Origin: Piscinibacter sp. XHJ-5
Lineage (GTDB): Bacteria > Pseudomonadota > Gammaproteobacteria > Burkholderiales > Burkholderiaceae_C
Length of the DNA stretch: 64,000 nucleotides
Direction of reading: 5' to 3'
Assembly (NCBI RefSeq): GCF_029855045.1
Contig: NZ_CP123228.1
Span: 1,550,001-1,614,000, forward strand
Every line of letters starts with the position of its first letter. The stretch's first letter is position 1. A program made the position numbers and the translations under genes. A model generated the notes under the pieces. It was not told where the DNA came from and did not search any database. It saw only the letters and a list, made by a program, of their open reading frames with translations. This document shows positions 54,957-63,136 of this stretch, in pieces.

Positions 54957-55853
54957 GTGAACTACAAGCATCTCTACTACTTCTGGGCTGCCGCCAAGGC
55001 GGGCGGCATCGTGCGCGCGGGCGAGCAGCTGCATGTCACCCCGCAGACACTGTCGACGCAGATCAAGCTCCTGGAAGGCCGGCTCGGCTGCGCGCTGTTC
55101 AAGAAGAGCGGTCGACGCCTGGAGCTCACCGACGAAGGGCGCGCCGCGCTTCGTTATGCGGAGCAGATCTTCACGCTGGGTGCGGAGCTGGAGTCGGCGC
55201 TGCAGGACAAGCGCGACGGTCGTCGAACGCTGGAGTTCCGGGTCGGCATCGCGGATTCCGTGCCCAAGGCGATCGCCTACCGGCTGCTGGAGCCGGCGCT
55301 CGCCGTGCCAGCGCACGTGCGCCTCATCTGCCACGAAGGCACCTTCGAGGACCTGCTCGCGCAGATCTCGGTGAACCGGCTCGACCTCGTCATCGCCGAT
55401 GAGCCGATGGGCAAGCAGACCAGCGTGAAGGCGTTCAACCACGCCCTGGGAACCACCGCGATGAGCTTCTTCGCGGCAGCGGGCTTGAAGCGATCGCTCA
55501 AGGGCCGGTTTCCGCAGTGCCTGGACGGCGCTCCGATGCTGATCCAGGGCGCCTCGTCGGCGATGCGCCAGCGGCTGGACGTCTGGCTGGCCGAGCAGGG
55601 CCTGCGTCCGCGGCTCATCGGCGAGTTCGACGATGCCGCCCTGATGAAGGCGTTCGGAGGGGAAGGGCGAGGCATCTTCATGTCACCCACCGTTCTCGAG
55701 GCGGAGACCTGCAGCCAGTACGCCGTCAAGCTGCTGGGACGAACATCGGAACTGGTCGAGGAGTTCTTCGCGATCTCCGTGGAGCGGCGCATCACGCATC
55801 CTTGCGTGGTGGCGATCACACAAGCGGCGCGCGGGCAGTTTCTCGTTGCGTAG
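54957..55853 (+). CDS. LysR-family regulator, NhaR-like
   Basis: The 298-residue protein starts MNYKHLYYFWAAAKAGGIVR, which is the NhaR-type helix-turn-helix opening, continues with HVTPQTLSTQIKLLEGRLGCALF, and has a periplasmic-binding-like effector domain. NhaR activates the sodium/proton antiporter gene nhaA in enterobacteria, but no nhaA is in the window. Here it could control the divergent terC gene. The start is GTG 54957. Confidence 0.87.
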   Translation: MNYKHLYYFWAAAKAGGIVRAGEQLHVTPQTLSTQIKLLEGRLGCALFKKSGRRLELTDEGRAALRYAEQIFTLGAELESALQDKRDGRRTLEFRVGIADSVPKAIAYRLLEPALAVPAHVRLICHEGTFEDLLAQISVNRLDLVIADEPMGKQTSVKAFNHALGTTAMSFFAAAGLKRSLKGRFPQCLDGAPMLIQGASSAMRQRLDVWLAEQGLRPRLIGEFDDAALMKAFGGEGRGIFMSPTVLEAETCSQYAVKLLGRTSELVEEFFAISVERRITHPCVVAITQAARGQFLVA

Positions 55854-55910
55854 GAAGCACGCCGTTCGAGGCCCACAAGCCGGTGAGCCGAGGTCCGCTC
55901 CCGGGGCGAC

Positions 55911-57836
55911 TCAGCTCAGCAGGACCCAGTCGTTCCTGAGCTGGCCGCTCCGTTCGTCGACCTGGCCGACGTTGTCGGTGTAGTACGGCTTGCCGAGGAA
56001 CAGCGGCTCGATGGGCCGCAGCGCCAACTGCTGCCACTGCCATGTGTCGGGCGTCTGCCACCCGTCGCAGCGGCCATAGTGCAGCGCCCCGAGATACGTC
56101 GACCGGAAACCCAGCGTGTGGCCCAGCCTGGGCAACCACGTCACCAGGGCATCGAGCGTCGCCTGTCCCTGTGTGCACAGGACGGATCCGAGCCTGACTT
56201 CGCCGCCGAACGGGCGAGTGACGGCGACCTGCTCGGACAGCCGCACCTTGAGGTCCATGAATTCGCAGGCCAGCACGAGGTCGCCGTTCGGCGCGATGCA
56301 CGGCAGGCACCAGCCTACGCCCACCACCCCGCCTTTCCTGTCCTTGGCGACCAGCAGCACCCACGGGCCGGCCAGGCGCTCCACCATGCGGTCGGCCATC
56401 TTGCCGCTCGGCTTGAGGCAGCAGTTGACCTCTTCCCCGAGCAGCAGGCTGACGGCCTGCTCCTTGTCGAGCACCTCCCACGTGTAGACGTGAAAGTCGT
56501 TGCGGTGAGTCTCGAATCCGTCCCGGTTGATGAAGGCGAGCACCGCCTCCTGCCTGCGCTGCAACTGTGCGTCGTGGGCTTTCGCGGCGTCGCCGGCCAT
56601 CGTGCGAAGTTGTTCCAGGCTGTCCAGCAGCGCCTTGGTCAGCTCACGCCGACGGGCCTTGTTCTTTTCGTTGATGGTGACGACGAGGCCGCTCATCATC
56701 TCTTCGTTCAACATGCACTGCTCGTCCTCCCCGAAGATCAGCTTCAGCAGGCCGTCGAGCTTGCCGTTGGCGGGCGATGACCACGTCTCGATCGGGCTGT
56801 TCGGGCCGACCTTCCCGTGCAGTGCTCGGCCCAGGCTGCGCAAGCACTTGACGAGGTCTGCCTTCTTCGCCGTCGGCTGCGCGATGGCGGTGAGGACGAT
56901 CTCACGGATGCTGGCAACCCAGGGCTGCAGCACCGCGAACAGCTGCGGTGAGGTGCAGAAGCGCTTGCCCGGCCCGAGGGCCGCCTGGCCGCCGAACACG
57001 GCATCCCAGCGGATCGTCGGGTATTTCTGGCGCCACGTGTCGCGCTGCTGCCTCACGCCCACGATCTGCTCGAAACCCAGCACGCCGCGCGTCAAGCCGT
57101 TCAGCAATGCTTCCTGGTAGACGCCTTGGGCCGGCCACTGTTTGGTGCGGGTCGCCAGCGCGATGCACTCGACCCATCCCGGCCAGGGCTTGTCCAGCAC
57201 GGTCTTGGCGAGGACCGGCTGGGCCGGCAGGTCCTTGTCGGGCGCACCTGGCTTGCTCGTGGTGTTGATGGTGAGCTTGATGTACAGCTCCATCCACCGC
57301 CGGTCCGACACCGGCAGCTGTGCGACCCAGCGCTGGATTTGCTGCCACACGGCCGGAACCCGGCACTGATCCTTCCACAGCTGGCTCACGAGCCGCTGCA
57401 GGAAGGGCAGCGGCGCCTCGGCAGGCACGAGCGTGCCGGGCGGCATGGCTGCCCAGTCCTGCGGCGCGTGCCGTGCGATGGACGACAGAAAGACCACTTC
57501 GCCGGGCAACAGCCGCTTGAGCACGTCGGGACCGCTCGTCACGATCAGCCGGAACAGCTGGGATCGACTTTGCTCGGGGAGCCCACCCGCCGGCACGTTT
57601 TGCCGGATCCACTTCGCCACCAGGTTGTCGCCGATCGCGTCCTGCACGATCTGGCGGCACACCGCCGGTGGAGCGACCGTGCTCCCGGCGGCCGGCTTGA
57701 ACGCCGTGCGCAGATACTGCAGGACCGGTGAGGCCCAGCCGGACTGGTCGAGATGGGGCCTGGCGTCGCGCCACAGATCGGCCAGCAGCCGCGGCAGGCT
57801 GTCCGGGTGGCAGTGCGGCAGCAGCAGCACGTGCAA
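55911..57836 (-). CDS. C-terminal part of the second ~1000-aa twin gene, after an in-frame TGA
   Basis: This segment is in the same frame as 57867-59018 and is separated from it only by the TGA at 57867-57869. As a separate gene it could begin at TTG 57836 and encode 641 residues, but it starts in mid-domain when aligned to the intact twin (59123-62125). Shared blocks include FCTSPQLFAVLQPWV, a GEEVNCCLKPSGK segment, WVLLVAKD and VLCTQGQATLDALVTWLP. The last 200 residues look like an alpha/beta domain and recall GNAT-type acyltransferases by pattern only. No signal peptide or membrane helix is visible. I do not recognise the family. Confidence 0.65.
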   Translation of the reverse strand: MHVLLLPHCHPDSLPRLLADLWRDARPHLDQSGWASPVLQYLRTAFKPAAGSTVAPPAVCRQIVQDAIGDNLVAKWIRQNVPAGGLPEQSRSQLFRLIVTSGPDVLKRLLPGEVVFLSSIARHAPQDWAAMPPGTLVPAEAPLPFLQRLVSQLWKDQCRVPAVWQQIQRWVAQLPVSDRRWMELYIKLTINTTSKPGAPDKDLPAQPVLAKTVLDKPWPGWVECIALATRTKQWPAQGVYQEALLNGLTRGVLGFEQIVGVRQQRDTWRQKYPTIRWDAVFGGQAALGPGKRFCTSPQLFAVLQPWVASIREIVLTAIAQPTAKKADLVKCLRSLGRALHGKVGPNSPIETWSSPANGKLDGLLKLIFGEDEQCMLNEEMMSGLVVTINEKNKARRRELTKALLDSLEQLRTMAGDAAKAHDAQLQRRQEAVLAFINRDGFETHRNDFHVYTWEVLDKEQAVSLLLGEEVNCCLKPSGKMADRMVERLAGPWVLLVAKDRKGGVVGVGWCLPCIAPNGDLVLACEFMDLKVRLSEQVAVTRPFGGEVRLGSVLCTQGQATLDALVTWLPRLGHTLGFRSTYLGALHYGRCDGWQTPDTWQWQQLALRPIEPLFLGKPYYTDNVGQVDERSGQLRNDWVLLS

Positions 57837-57866
57837 CCTGAAAATGTCCAGCGGCTGGTCCAGGTA

Positions 57867-59018
57867 TCACTCGAGGTGGAGCAGCGTCTCGTACCGCTTC
57901 TTCGTGAGCGCCGATCGGCGCGACAGCGCTTCGACGACATGCGCGCAGGTGTCCACGATGTCGCCACCCGGCAGCCGGGTGGCGAGAAGGATCACGTTGT
58001 CCCAGTCGGTCTCGACGGACCACCTCAACTGGGACATCGCCTGGGCCAGCTCCGGCACGGCGTGCGGCCACTGCCATTGGTCGTCGTCCAGGAGATGCTG
58101 GATCACCATGGTGCTCACCGAAGCGGGATTGGAGCGGTACAGCGCCATGACCAGGGACTTCATGACACCCTTGGTGCCGCCGCAGGCCGGCCATGGGTCG
58201 AGGGTGCCAGGCTCTGGCAGGAAAAGCTGGACCACGCGCTCGCCCAGCGCGCACTCGAGCATCGTCGGCAGCACCGCGCGGTCGTTGTCGTCGCGCAGGA
58301 GGTGGCCGATCCATTGCCGGAGGGCCGCATCGGTCACCAGGTCCTGCTTCGTGATGCCTCTCAGGGCCGACGCAAGCAGCGACGCCGCGCCGGTGTCTGT
58401 CGAGTGGCGGCTGGCCGCCGCGGCAATGATCGTCGTCCACGCTGCCTGGTCCAGGCCGCACTCGCCTTCCGTCAAGGCACACGCGACGGAGGCGAACGTG
58501 GAAGCCCGAACCTCGGCCTTGGCCTTGCCGGCGAGTTCCATCACGCGCCGGACATCCGGCCGCTGCATTTGCACCAGCAGCCGCGCCAATGCCTCGAGGA
58601 TCGTCGGCGCGTCCATCGTCTCCATGCAGACCGAGGCAGCGCGGAAGACGGCGTCCGAGAATCCGGGGTCCATGAACATCATGGCGCTGGTGTCGACGCC
58701 GATCAGGTCCTGGAGGCGTTGGGCCAGTGCCAAGGGATCGCTCAGCGCCGCCTCGAGCAGCACCGCCTGCAGCAGGGTGCCGAACGGCTTGTCGAACTGT
58801 TCCAGTCCGTGGATGAAGTTGGACGCGAGATCGTTCACGACTTGCGGCCGTTCGCCGATGGCGCGCGTCCACTCGACCTTGAAGTCGCTCAGGAAGCTCT
58901 TGCTGTCGCGATGTGCGTACAGCTGCGCGACGGCGTCGCGAGCCGTGTCCCTGTCTTTCCCCAACGCAAAGGACTTTGCAAACGTCGACGATGCGACACG
59001 TTCGCCAGTGGTTTCCAT
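57867..59018 (-). CDS. N-terminal part of the second ~1000-aa twin gene, ended by an in-frame TGA
   Basis: The 383-residue frame starts METTGERVASSTFAKSF at ATG 59018 and is mostly helical, like a HEAT/ARM-type array. It aligns along its length with the N-terminal 380 residues of the intact twin (both open METT; LASNFIHGLEQ vs LANHFYRGLEK). At codon 384 there is a TGA, and coding continues in the same frame. Around the stop the copies align without gaps (LLHLE-stop-YLDQPLDIFR vs LLDRVNAIDDPLGSFR), so TGA stands opposite Asn. A single nonsense change, readthrough or a base-call error would each explain it. Confidence 0.7.
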   Translation of the reverse strand: METTGERVASSTFAKSFALGKDRDTARDAVAQLYAHRDSKSFLSDFKVEWTRAIGERPQVVNDLASNFIHGLEQFDKPFGTLLQAVLLEAALSDPLALAQRLQDLIGVDTSAMMFMDPGFSDAVFRAASVCMETMDAPTILEALARLLVQMQRPDVRRVMELAGKAKAEVRASTFASVACALTEGECGLDQAAWTTIIAAAASRHSTDTGAASLLASALRGITKQDLVTDAALRQWIGHLLRDDNDRAVLPTMLECALGERVVQLFLPEPGTLDPWPACGGTKGVMKSLVMALYRSNPASVSTMVIQHLLDDDQWQWPHAVPELAQAMSQLRWSVETDWDNVILLATRLPGGDIVDTCAHVVEALSRRSALTKKRYETLLHLE

Positions 59019-59058
59019 GGCGCGATGACCTCCTCGGTGTGCCGCCGGCCGGCGGGGC

Positions 59059-59101
59059 CATTGTGGAAAGCGCTGCTCGAAACCTCCATCGGCAGATTGC
59101 C
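59059..59101 (-). promoter_or_regulatory. Upstream block of the second twin gene
   Basis: A 43-bp segment, ending 41 bp before the METT start, matches the block upstream of the first twin (62171-62213) at 32 of 43 positions without gaps. The most conserved parts are CATTGT...GAAAG and CCATCGRCAGATTGCC (plus-strand reading). Retention of both ends suggests a shared promoter or regulator site rather than chance. Confidence 0.55.
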
Positions 59102-59122
59102 TGCGCAAAATTCCGAGTCACC

Positions 59123-62100
59123 TCAGCCGAGGTCGACCCACTTGGCACCCGGCTTTCCGATGTGATCGACATAGAACGGCTGGCCCTGCATGGGCGACTC
59201 CATGAACTTGAGTGCCAGCGACCTGGGCTTGCCACCCAGGCCTTCGGGCACGTGGCAAGACACCATCCAGCCGTGCTGCGGCACCGCGAACACCGCGCCC
59301 GCCAGCCCGAGCGCCTTGGCCGCCTTCGGCAGCATGGCGACCAATGCATCCATGGTGGCGGCGCCCGCGGTGCACAGCACGGTCTCGCCATCGCGCTCGA
59401 CCATCTTCGACAGACGCATCTTGAGGTTGACGTAGTCGCAGGCCAGCACCGCCTTGCCGTCCGACGTCACGCATGGCGCGCACCACGCCACGCCTGCGAT
59501 CTGCTTGCGCTGGTCTCGCGCCACCACCAGCACCCATCCCCCCGTGAGGCGCTCGAGCAGGTGCTCGCCCTCTTTGCCGTCCGGCGCCAGGCAGCACACC
59601 ATCTCGTCGCCGAGAAGCAGCAGTCTTGCGTCGTTCTTGTCGGCGACCACGACGTCGAAGACGTGGTAGTCCTTGGCTTGCTGGGTGAAGTCGGGGTGCG
59701 CGATCGCGGTGGCCAGCGCACTCTGGGTCGACGCGAGCCGCTGCGCCTTCTCGTCGTCGGGGGCGAAACCCCGCAGCGTCTGCAGCTCGCCCAGCAGCGC
59801 CTTCGACAGCACCGTGGCATTGCCATCCTTCTGGAGGATGCCGCTCAGGATGTCCTCGGAGATCAGGAACTGCGGGTCGCTGCCGAAGATTTGCTCTCTC
59901 AGCGTGCCGAACCCCTTTGGCATGCCCCATTGCGTGATGGCCGGGGTGCGCTTGCGTTGGAGGGCCAACCCGATGTTCTTCAGGCAGAGGGCCAGCGCCG
60001 CCCGGTCGGACGTCTTGGCGATGGCCGCGTCGGCCACGTCGAGGATCGCTTTCACCCAGGGCTGCAGCACCGCGAACAGGACTGGCGAGGTGCAGAAGGA
60101 GACGGGCTCCATCTTCCCTGCACTCTCGCTGCCGTGGAAGGCGATGTCCCACCGGACCGCCGGAGACTTCTTTTGCAGATCGTCGCGATGCTGCTTCACC
60201 TGCGCCATCGCATCCCAGCTCAGCTTTCCAGTGACGAGGGCAGCACGCAGCGCCGTCGCGTAGAGGGCCTGCCCGGGCCACGGCCTGGCCTGCAGCGCGA
60301 GGCTGATGGCGTGGGACCACGCTGGAGACGCCGCGTCGCGATCCAGCGCCAGCGAGTCGAGCTTGGGGTCAGTGGGCACGGCCTGGGTGGACCACTTGGC
60401 CTTGTTGCCCGCGTTGAGTGCCAGCTTGATCGACATGGACAGCCATGGCTTGTCGGCGTCAGGAAGCTGCTTGACCCACTGCTGTACCAGGCGCCACACG
60501 TGTTCGTTTCTGCACTTGCCCATCCACAGTCGAGCCACGAACTTCGCGAGGAAGTAGGCGGCGTCCGTCGCCGGCACCAGCGTGTTGTCCGGCAGGGCCG
60601 CCCATTCTTCGGGATGAAGCTGAGCCAGTGTCCCGAGCGTCTCGACCTTGTCGGGAAGCACCCGCTTGAGCGCGTCGTGCCCGCTTGCGCAAATCGTCTT
60701 CAGGAGCAGCAGACGACAGCCCGGCGCCAGGTCCGACTGCGTGAAGGCCCACTCACACCACTGCGAGATGATGTTGTCGCCGTTCGCGGCCCCGATGATC
60801 TGCTCCAGCACCGCGGTCGGCGCGGGGATCTGTCCCCTCCCGGCGCCGAATGCCTTGAAGAGGAAGTCGTTCAACGCTTCACCCCACGTCCGGGCCAGGA
60901 GGTGCTGCCTTGCGTCCTGCCACAGCCGGGACCAGTCGTCCGCGTTCGACGCCATCAGCAGCCTCGGCCTGAAGCTGCCGAGCGGGTCGTCGATCGCATT
61001 CACGCGGTCCAGCAACGCTTGTCGGAACTTCTCCGACATCATCTTGGCGTTGGTCAGCCCCCGGATGGCATGCCCGCACGCCTGCGACAGAGGCTCGTCG
61101 CTCAGTCCTTGCATCAGCGTCATGACGTTGGCCCATATCGACTCGCTGCTGCATCGGAAGCGCTCGAGCGCACGAGCCACCTCCACCACCGCCTGCGGCG
61201 ACAACCCATGTTCGCTCTCGAGGATTTGCTGGATCGCTTCCTCCTGGTCGTCGTACTCCCGCAGCACCTCGGAAAGAAAGTGAGGCACGTCCCAGGCATC
61301 CTTCCAGTTCAGGACCGGGTGCTTCCCAAGAAAGAGATCCATGACTCTCTCACGGAGCTCGCACTTCAGCAGCTTCGACAGGTGGATGCGGTCTTCGCGA
61401 TCGTGCAGCAGGTACGTCGTCCACTTCTGCAAGGCGTCTTCCGACATCACGTCGACACATTCCAGCTGCTGCATGGCCTCGACGAGGTACGACGCGGCGG
61501 ATGTGTCCTGACGGTCCCTCGCCACGACGGCCGAGATGATCGCGTCCCACGCGCTCACATCGCTCAGATGGTTGCCGTTGCGCATCAGGGCGAGGGCGGC
61601 ACGCGCGTAGGCCGAGGCGCGCGCACTCTTGTCGACCCTGGCGGCCAGCTGGAGAAGCGTCTCGACATGGTCCAGATCGTCCAGGCTCGACATGAGGGCG
61701 GCAAGCGCCTCCACCACATCGACCGCGTGGGCCTGTTGCAGGAAGCCCCCGGCCACCGAGCCGATGGTGGTCCATGCCTCGGCATGCGCGAGGAAGCTCC
61801 ACCGGTGCGTGCTCAGGCTCTGCAGCCGTGTCGACAGCGCCTCGGCCGAGCCTGCTGCTTCTTCGGACAGAAGCGCCTGCAGGAGCTGCGGAAACGGGCT
61901 GCCAAGCTTTTCCAGCCCTCGATAGAAGTGGTTGGCGAGCATCGTCGCGAGCTCGTGGTCGCCATGCGTGAAGTGCGCCCACTGCGCCTTGAAATCGGCC
62001 GCGAAGGCATGGCCGACCCCCTGCGCATGCAGCAGGGCGACGGCCTTCGGCGCCGACTTGTTATCGAGGGCCAGCCGGAAGACTTGGTCCAGCGTGAGAT

Positions 62101-62125
62101 GTGCGGCCGGCGCGGTGGTTTCCAT
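59123..62125 (-). CDS. Intact ~1000-aa twin protein of unknown family
   Basis: The 1000-residue protein begins METTAPAAHLTLDQVFRLAL. The first two thirds are helical with regular hydrophobic spacing, as in HEAT/ARM-like scaffolds; the last 230 residues (YHVFDVVVADKND; GDEMVCCLAPDGKEG; WVLVVARDQRKQIAGVAW; VLCTAGAATMDALVAMLP) look like an alpha/beta domain that resembles a GNAT fold in pattern only. No signal peptide, membrane helix or P-loop is seen. Its paralogue follows 104 bp downstream. An upstream in-frame ATG at 62173 would overlap the conserved upstream block, so ATG 62125 is preferred. No function can be assigned. Confidence 0.78.
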   Translation of the reverse strand: METTAPAAHLTLDQVFRLALDNKSAPKAVALLHAQGVGHAFAADFKAQWAHFTHGDHELATMLANHFYRGLEKLGSPFPQLLQALLSEEAAGSAEALSTRLQSLSTHRWSFLAHAEAWTTIGSVAGGFLQQAHAVDVVEALAALMSSLDDLDHVETLLQLAARVDKSARASAYARAALALMRNGNHLSDVSAWDAIISAVVARDRQDTSAASYLVEAMQQLECVDVMSEDALQKWTTYLLHDREDRIHLSKLLKCELRERVMDLFLGKHPVLNWKDAWDVPHFLSEVLREYDDQEEAIQQILESEHGLSPQAVVEVARALERFRCSSESIWANVMTLMQGLSDEPLSQACGHAIRGLTNAKMMSEKFRQALLDRVNAIDDPLGSFRPRLLMASNADDWSRLWQDARQHLLARTWGEALNDFLFKAFGAGRGQIPAPTAVLEQIIGAANGDNIISQWCEWAFTQSDLAPGCRLLLLKTICASGHDALKRVLPDKVETLGTLAQLHPEEWAALPDNTLVPATDAAYFLAKFVARLWMGKCRNEHVWRLVQQWVKQLPDADKPWLSMSIKLALNAGNKAKWSTQAVPTDPKLDSLALDRDAASPAWSHAISLALQARPWPGQALYATALRAALVTGKLSWDAMAQVKQHRDDLQKKSPAVRWDIAFHGSESAGKMEPVSFCTSPVLFAVLQPWVKAILDVADAAIAKTSDRAALALCLKNIGLALQRKRTPAITQWGMPKGFGTLREQIFGSDPQFLISEDILSGILQKDGNATVLSKALLGELQTLRGFAPDDEKAQRLASTQSALATAIAHPDFTQQAKDYHVFDVVVADKNDARLLLLGDEMVCCLAPDGKEGEHLLERLTGGWVLVVARDQRKQIAGVAWCAPCVTSDGKAVLACDYVNLKMRLSKMVERDGETVLCTAGAATMDALVAMLPKAAKALGLAGAVFAVPQHGWMVSCHVPEGLGGKPRSLALKFMESPMQGQPFYVDHIGKPGAKWVDLG

Positions 62126-62170
62126 GCAACTGTCTCGGTTGGCGACGCCGTGGCGGCGTTCGAGTGCGTT

Positions 62171-62213
62171 CATTGTCGAAAGGCGGTCGCGTCACCGCCA
62201 TCGACAGATTGCC
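62171..62213 (-). promoter_or_regulatory. Upstream block of the first twin gene
   Basis: This is the counterpart of 59059-59101 (32 of 43 identical), ending 46 bp before the METT start. It lies in the 263-bp divergent gap to the histidine phosphatase gene. The same gap also holds a perfect 10-bp inverted repeat (62262-62271 and 62320-62329). Confidence 0.55.
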
Positions 62214-62388
62214 GAGCCCGCCTTGTCTTTTTCAGCAGCGCCCTAGGACTTGCGCCGAGTGCGCATCGGAATTCGCCGCATTCGGTCGTGGACGCGTACC
62301 ATGATGTTCGCCGGGCGTGTTCCGATGCGGAGCCGAGGTTCCAACTGCGCAGCTCCCATCGGCCGCCGCGCCACAGGAGTGCGGTTCC

Positions 62389-63057
62389 ATGCAAGCGGGG
62401 TCATTGCCAAGAGCTCGTGCCGGATGGGCTTTTGCGACGCTGGCATCGCTCGTGGCGCTTGCGCCAGCACCGCAGATCCGGGCGCAAGACACGGCCGTCA
62501 TCGACAACGCCCCATCGTCGGCGCCGGCATCCACGCTCCGAGGCGCCGACCTCGTGTCGGCGTTGAGACGCGGCGGCTACGTCGTGTACTTCCGCCACAC
62601 GGCCACGGACTTCTCGAAGAACGATTCGGGCATGCAGGACTATGGCGACTGCCAGAACCAGCGCCCGTTGTCGGAGCAGGGTCGGCGGGATGCGATGGAG
62701 ATCGGTCGGCAGATCCGGACGCTTCGACTGGCGCGCGGCGATGTCCTGGCCAGCCCGTTGTGCCGCACGATGGAGCATGCACGGCTCATGCTCCAGGACG
62801 TGACGCCGCGTCCCGAGGTCCGTGAATCGCAGGGCGGCGACCATGCAGGGCTCAAGCGCTTGCTGGCCTCACCGGTGCCGCAAGCACGCAACCGATGGAT
62901 CGTGGGCCATGGCAACCCATTCCGAGCCGTGGCAGGGCCTCCGCATCTGGCTGAAGGCGAGGCGGCCGTCATCGAGCCCGGCATCACTCGCTGGACCGTG
63001 GTGGCGAGAATCCAGGTCGACGACTGGCGGGCCTTGGCGGCCGCAACGCCAAACTAG
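62389..63057 (+). CDS. Secreted histidine phosphatase family protein
   Basis: The 222-residue protein has a signal peptide (hydrophobic run, cleavage near IRAQDTA) and the histidine phosphatase layout: the catalytic YFRHTATD (an RHT variant of RHG), PLSEQGRRDAMEIG, ASPLCRTMEHARLM with the phosphate-binding Arg, and IVGHGNPFRAVAG with the second His. It probably removes phosphate in the periplasm; the substrate is unknown. AGGAG precedes ATG 62389 at good spacing. Confidence 0.85.
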   Translation: MQAGSLPRARAGWAFATLASLVALAPAPQIRAQDTAVIDNAPSSAPASTLRGADLVSALRRGGYVVYFRHTATDFSKNDSGMQDYGDCQNQRPLSEQGRRDAMEIGRQIRTLRLARGDVLASPLCRTMEHARLMLQDVTPRPEVRESQGGDHAGLKRLLASPVPQARNRWIVGHGNPFRAVAGPPHLAEGEAAVIEPGITRWTVVARIQVDDWRALAAATPN

Positions 63058-63076
63058 ATGGAACAGGAGAAATCCT

Positions 63077-63092
63077 CTCCCGCGTGCGGGAG
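63077..63092. repeat. Hairpin of a dispersed CTCCCGC-type repeat
   Basis: CTCCCGC (63077-63083) and GCGGGAG (63086-63092) form a 7-bp stem with a GT loop, followed by GGGGCAGGGTGAGGG. The pattern is that of a dispersed intergenic hairpin repeat known from proteobacterial genomes. A related, less regular segment is at 6613-6639. Here it may also serve as a terminator between convergent genes. Confidence 0.5.
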
Positions 63093-63136
63093 CGGGGCAG
63101 GGTGAGGGCCGTGCGCAAGCCCAGTCCGACCGGCTT

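Noticed and set aside
57867..57869. Selenocysteine codon at the TGA of the twin gene
   Set aside because: The intact twin has Asn, not Cys, at this site, and I see no SECIS-like hairpin directly after it.
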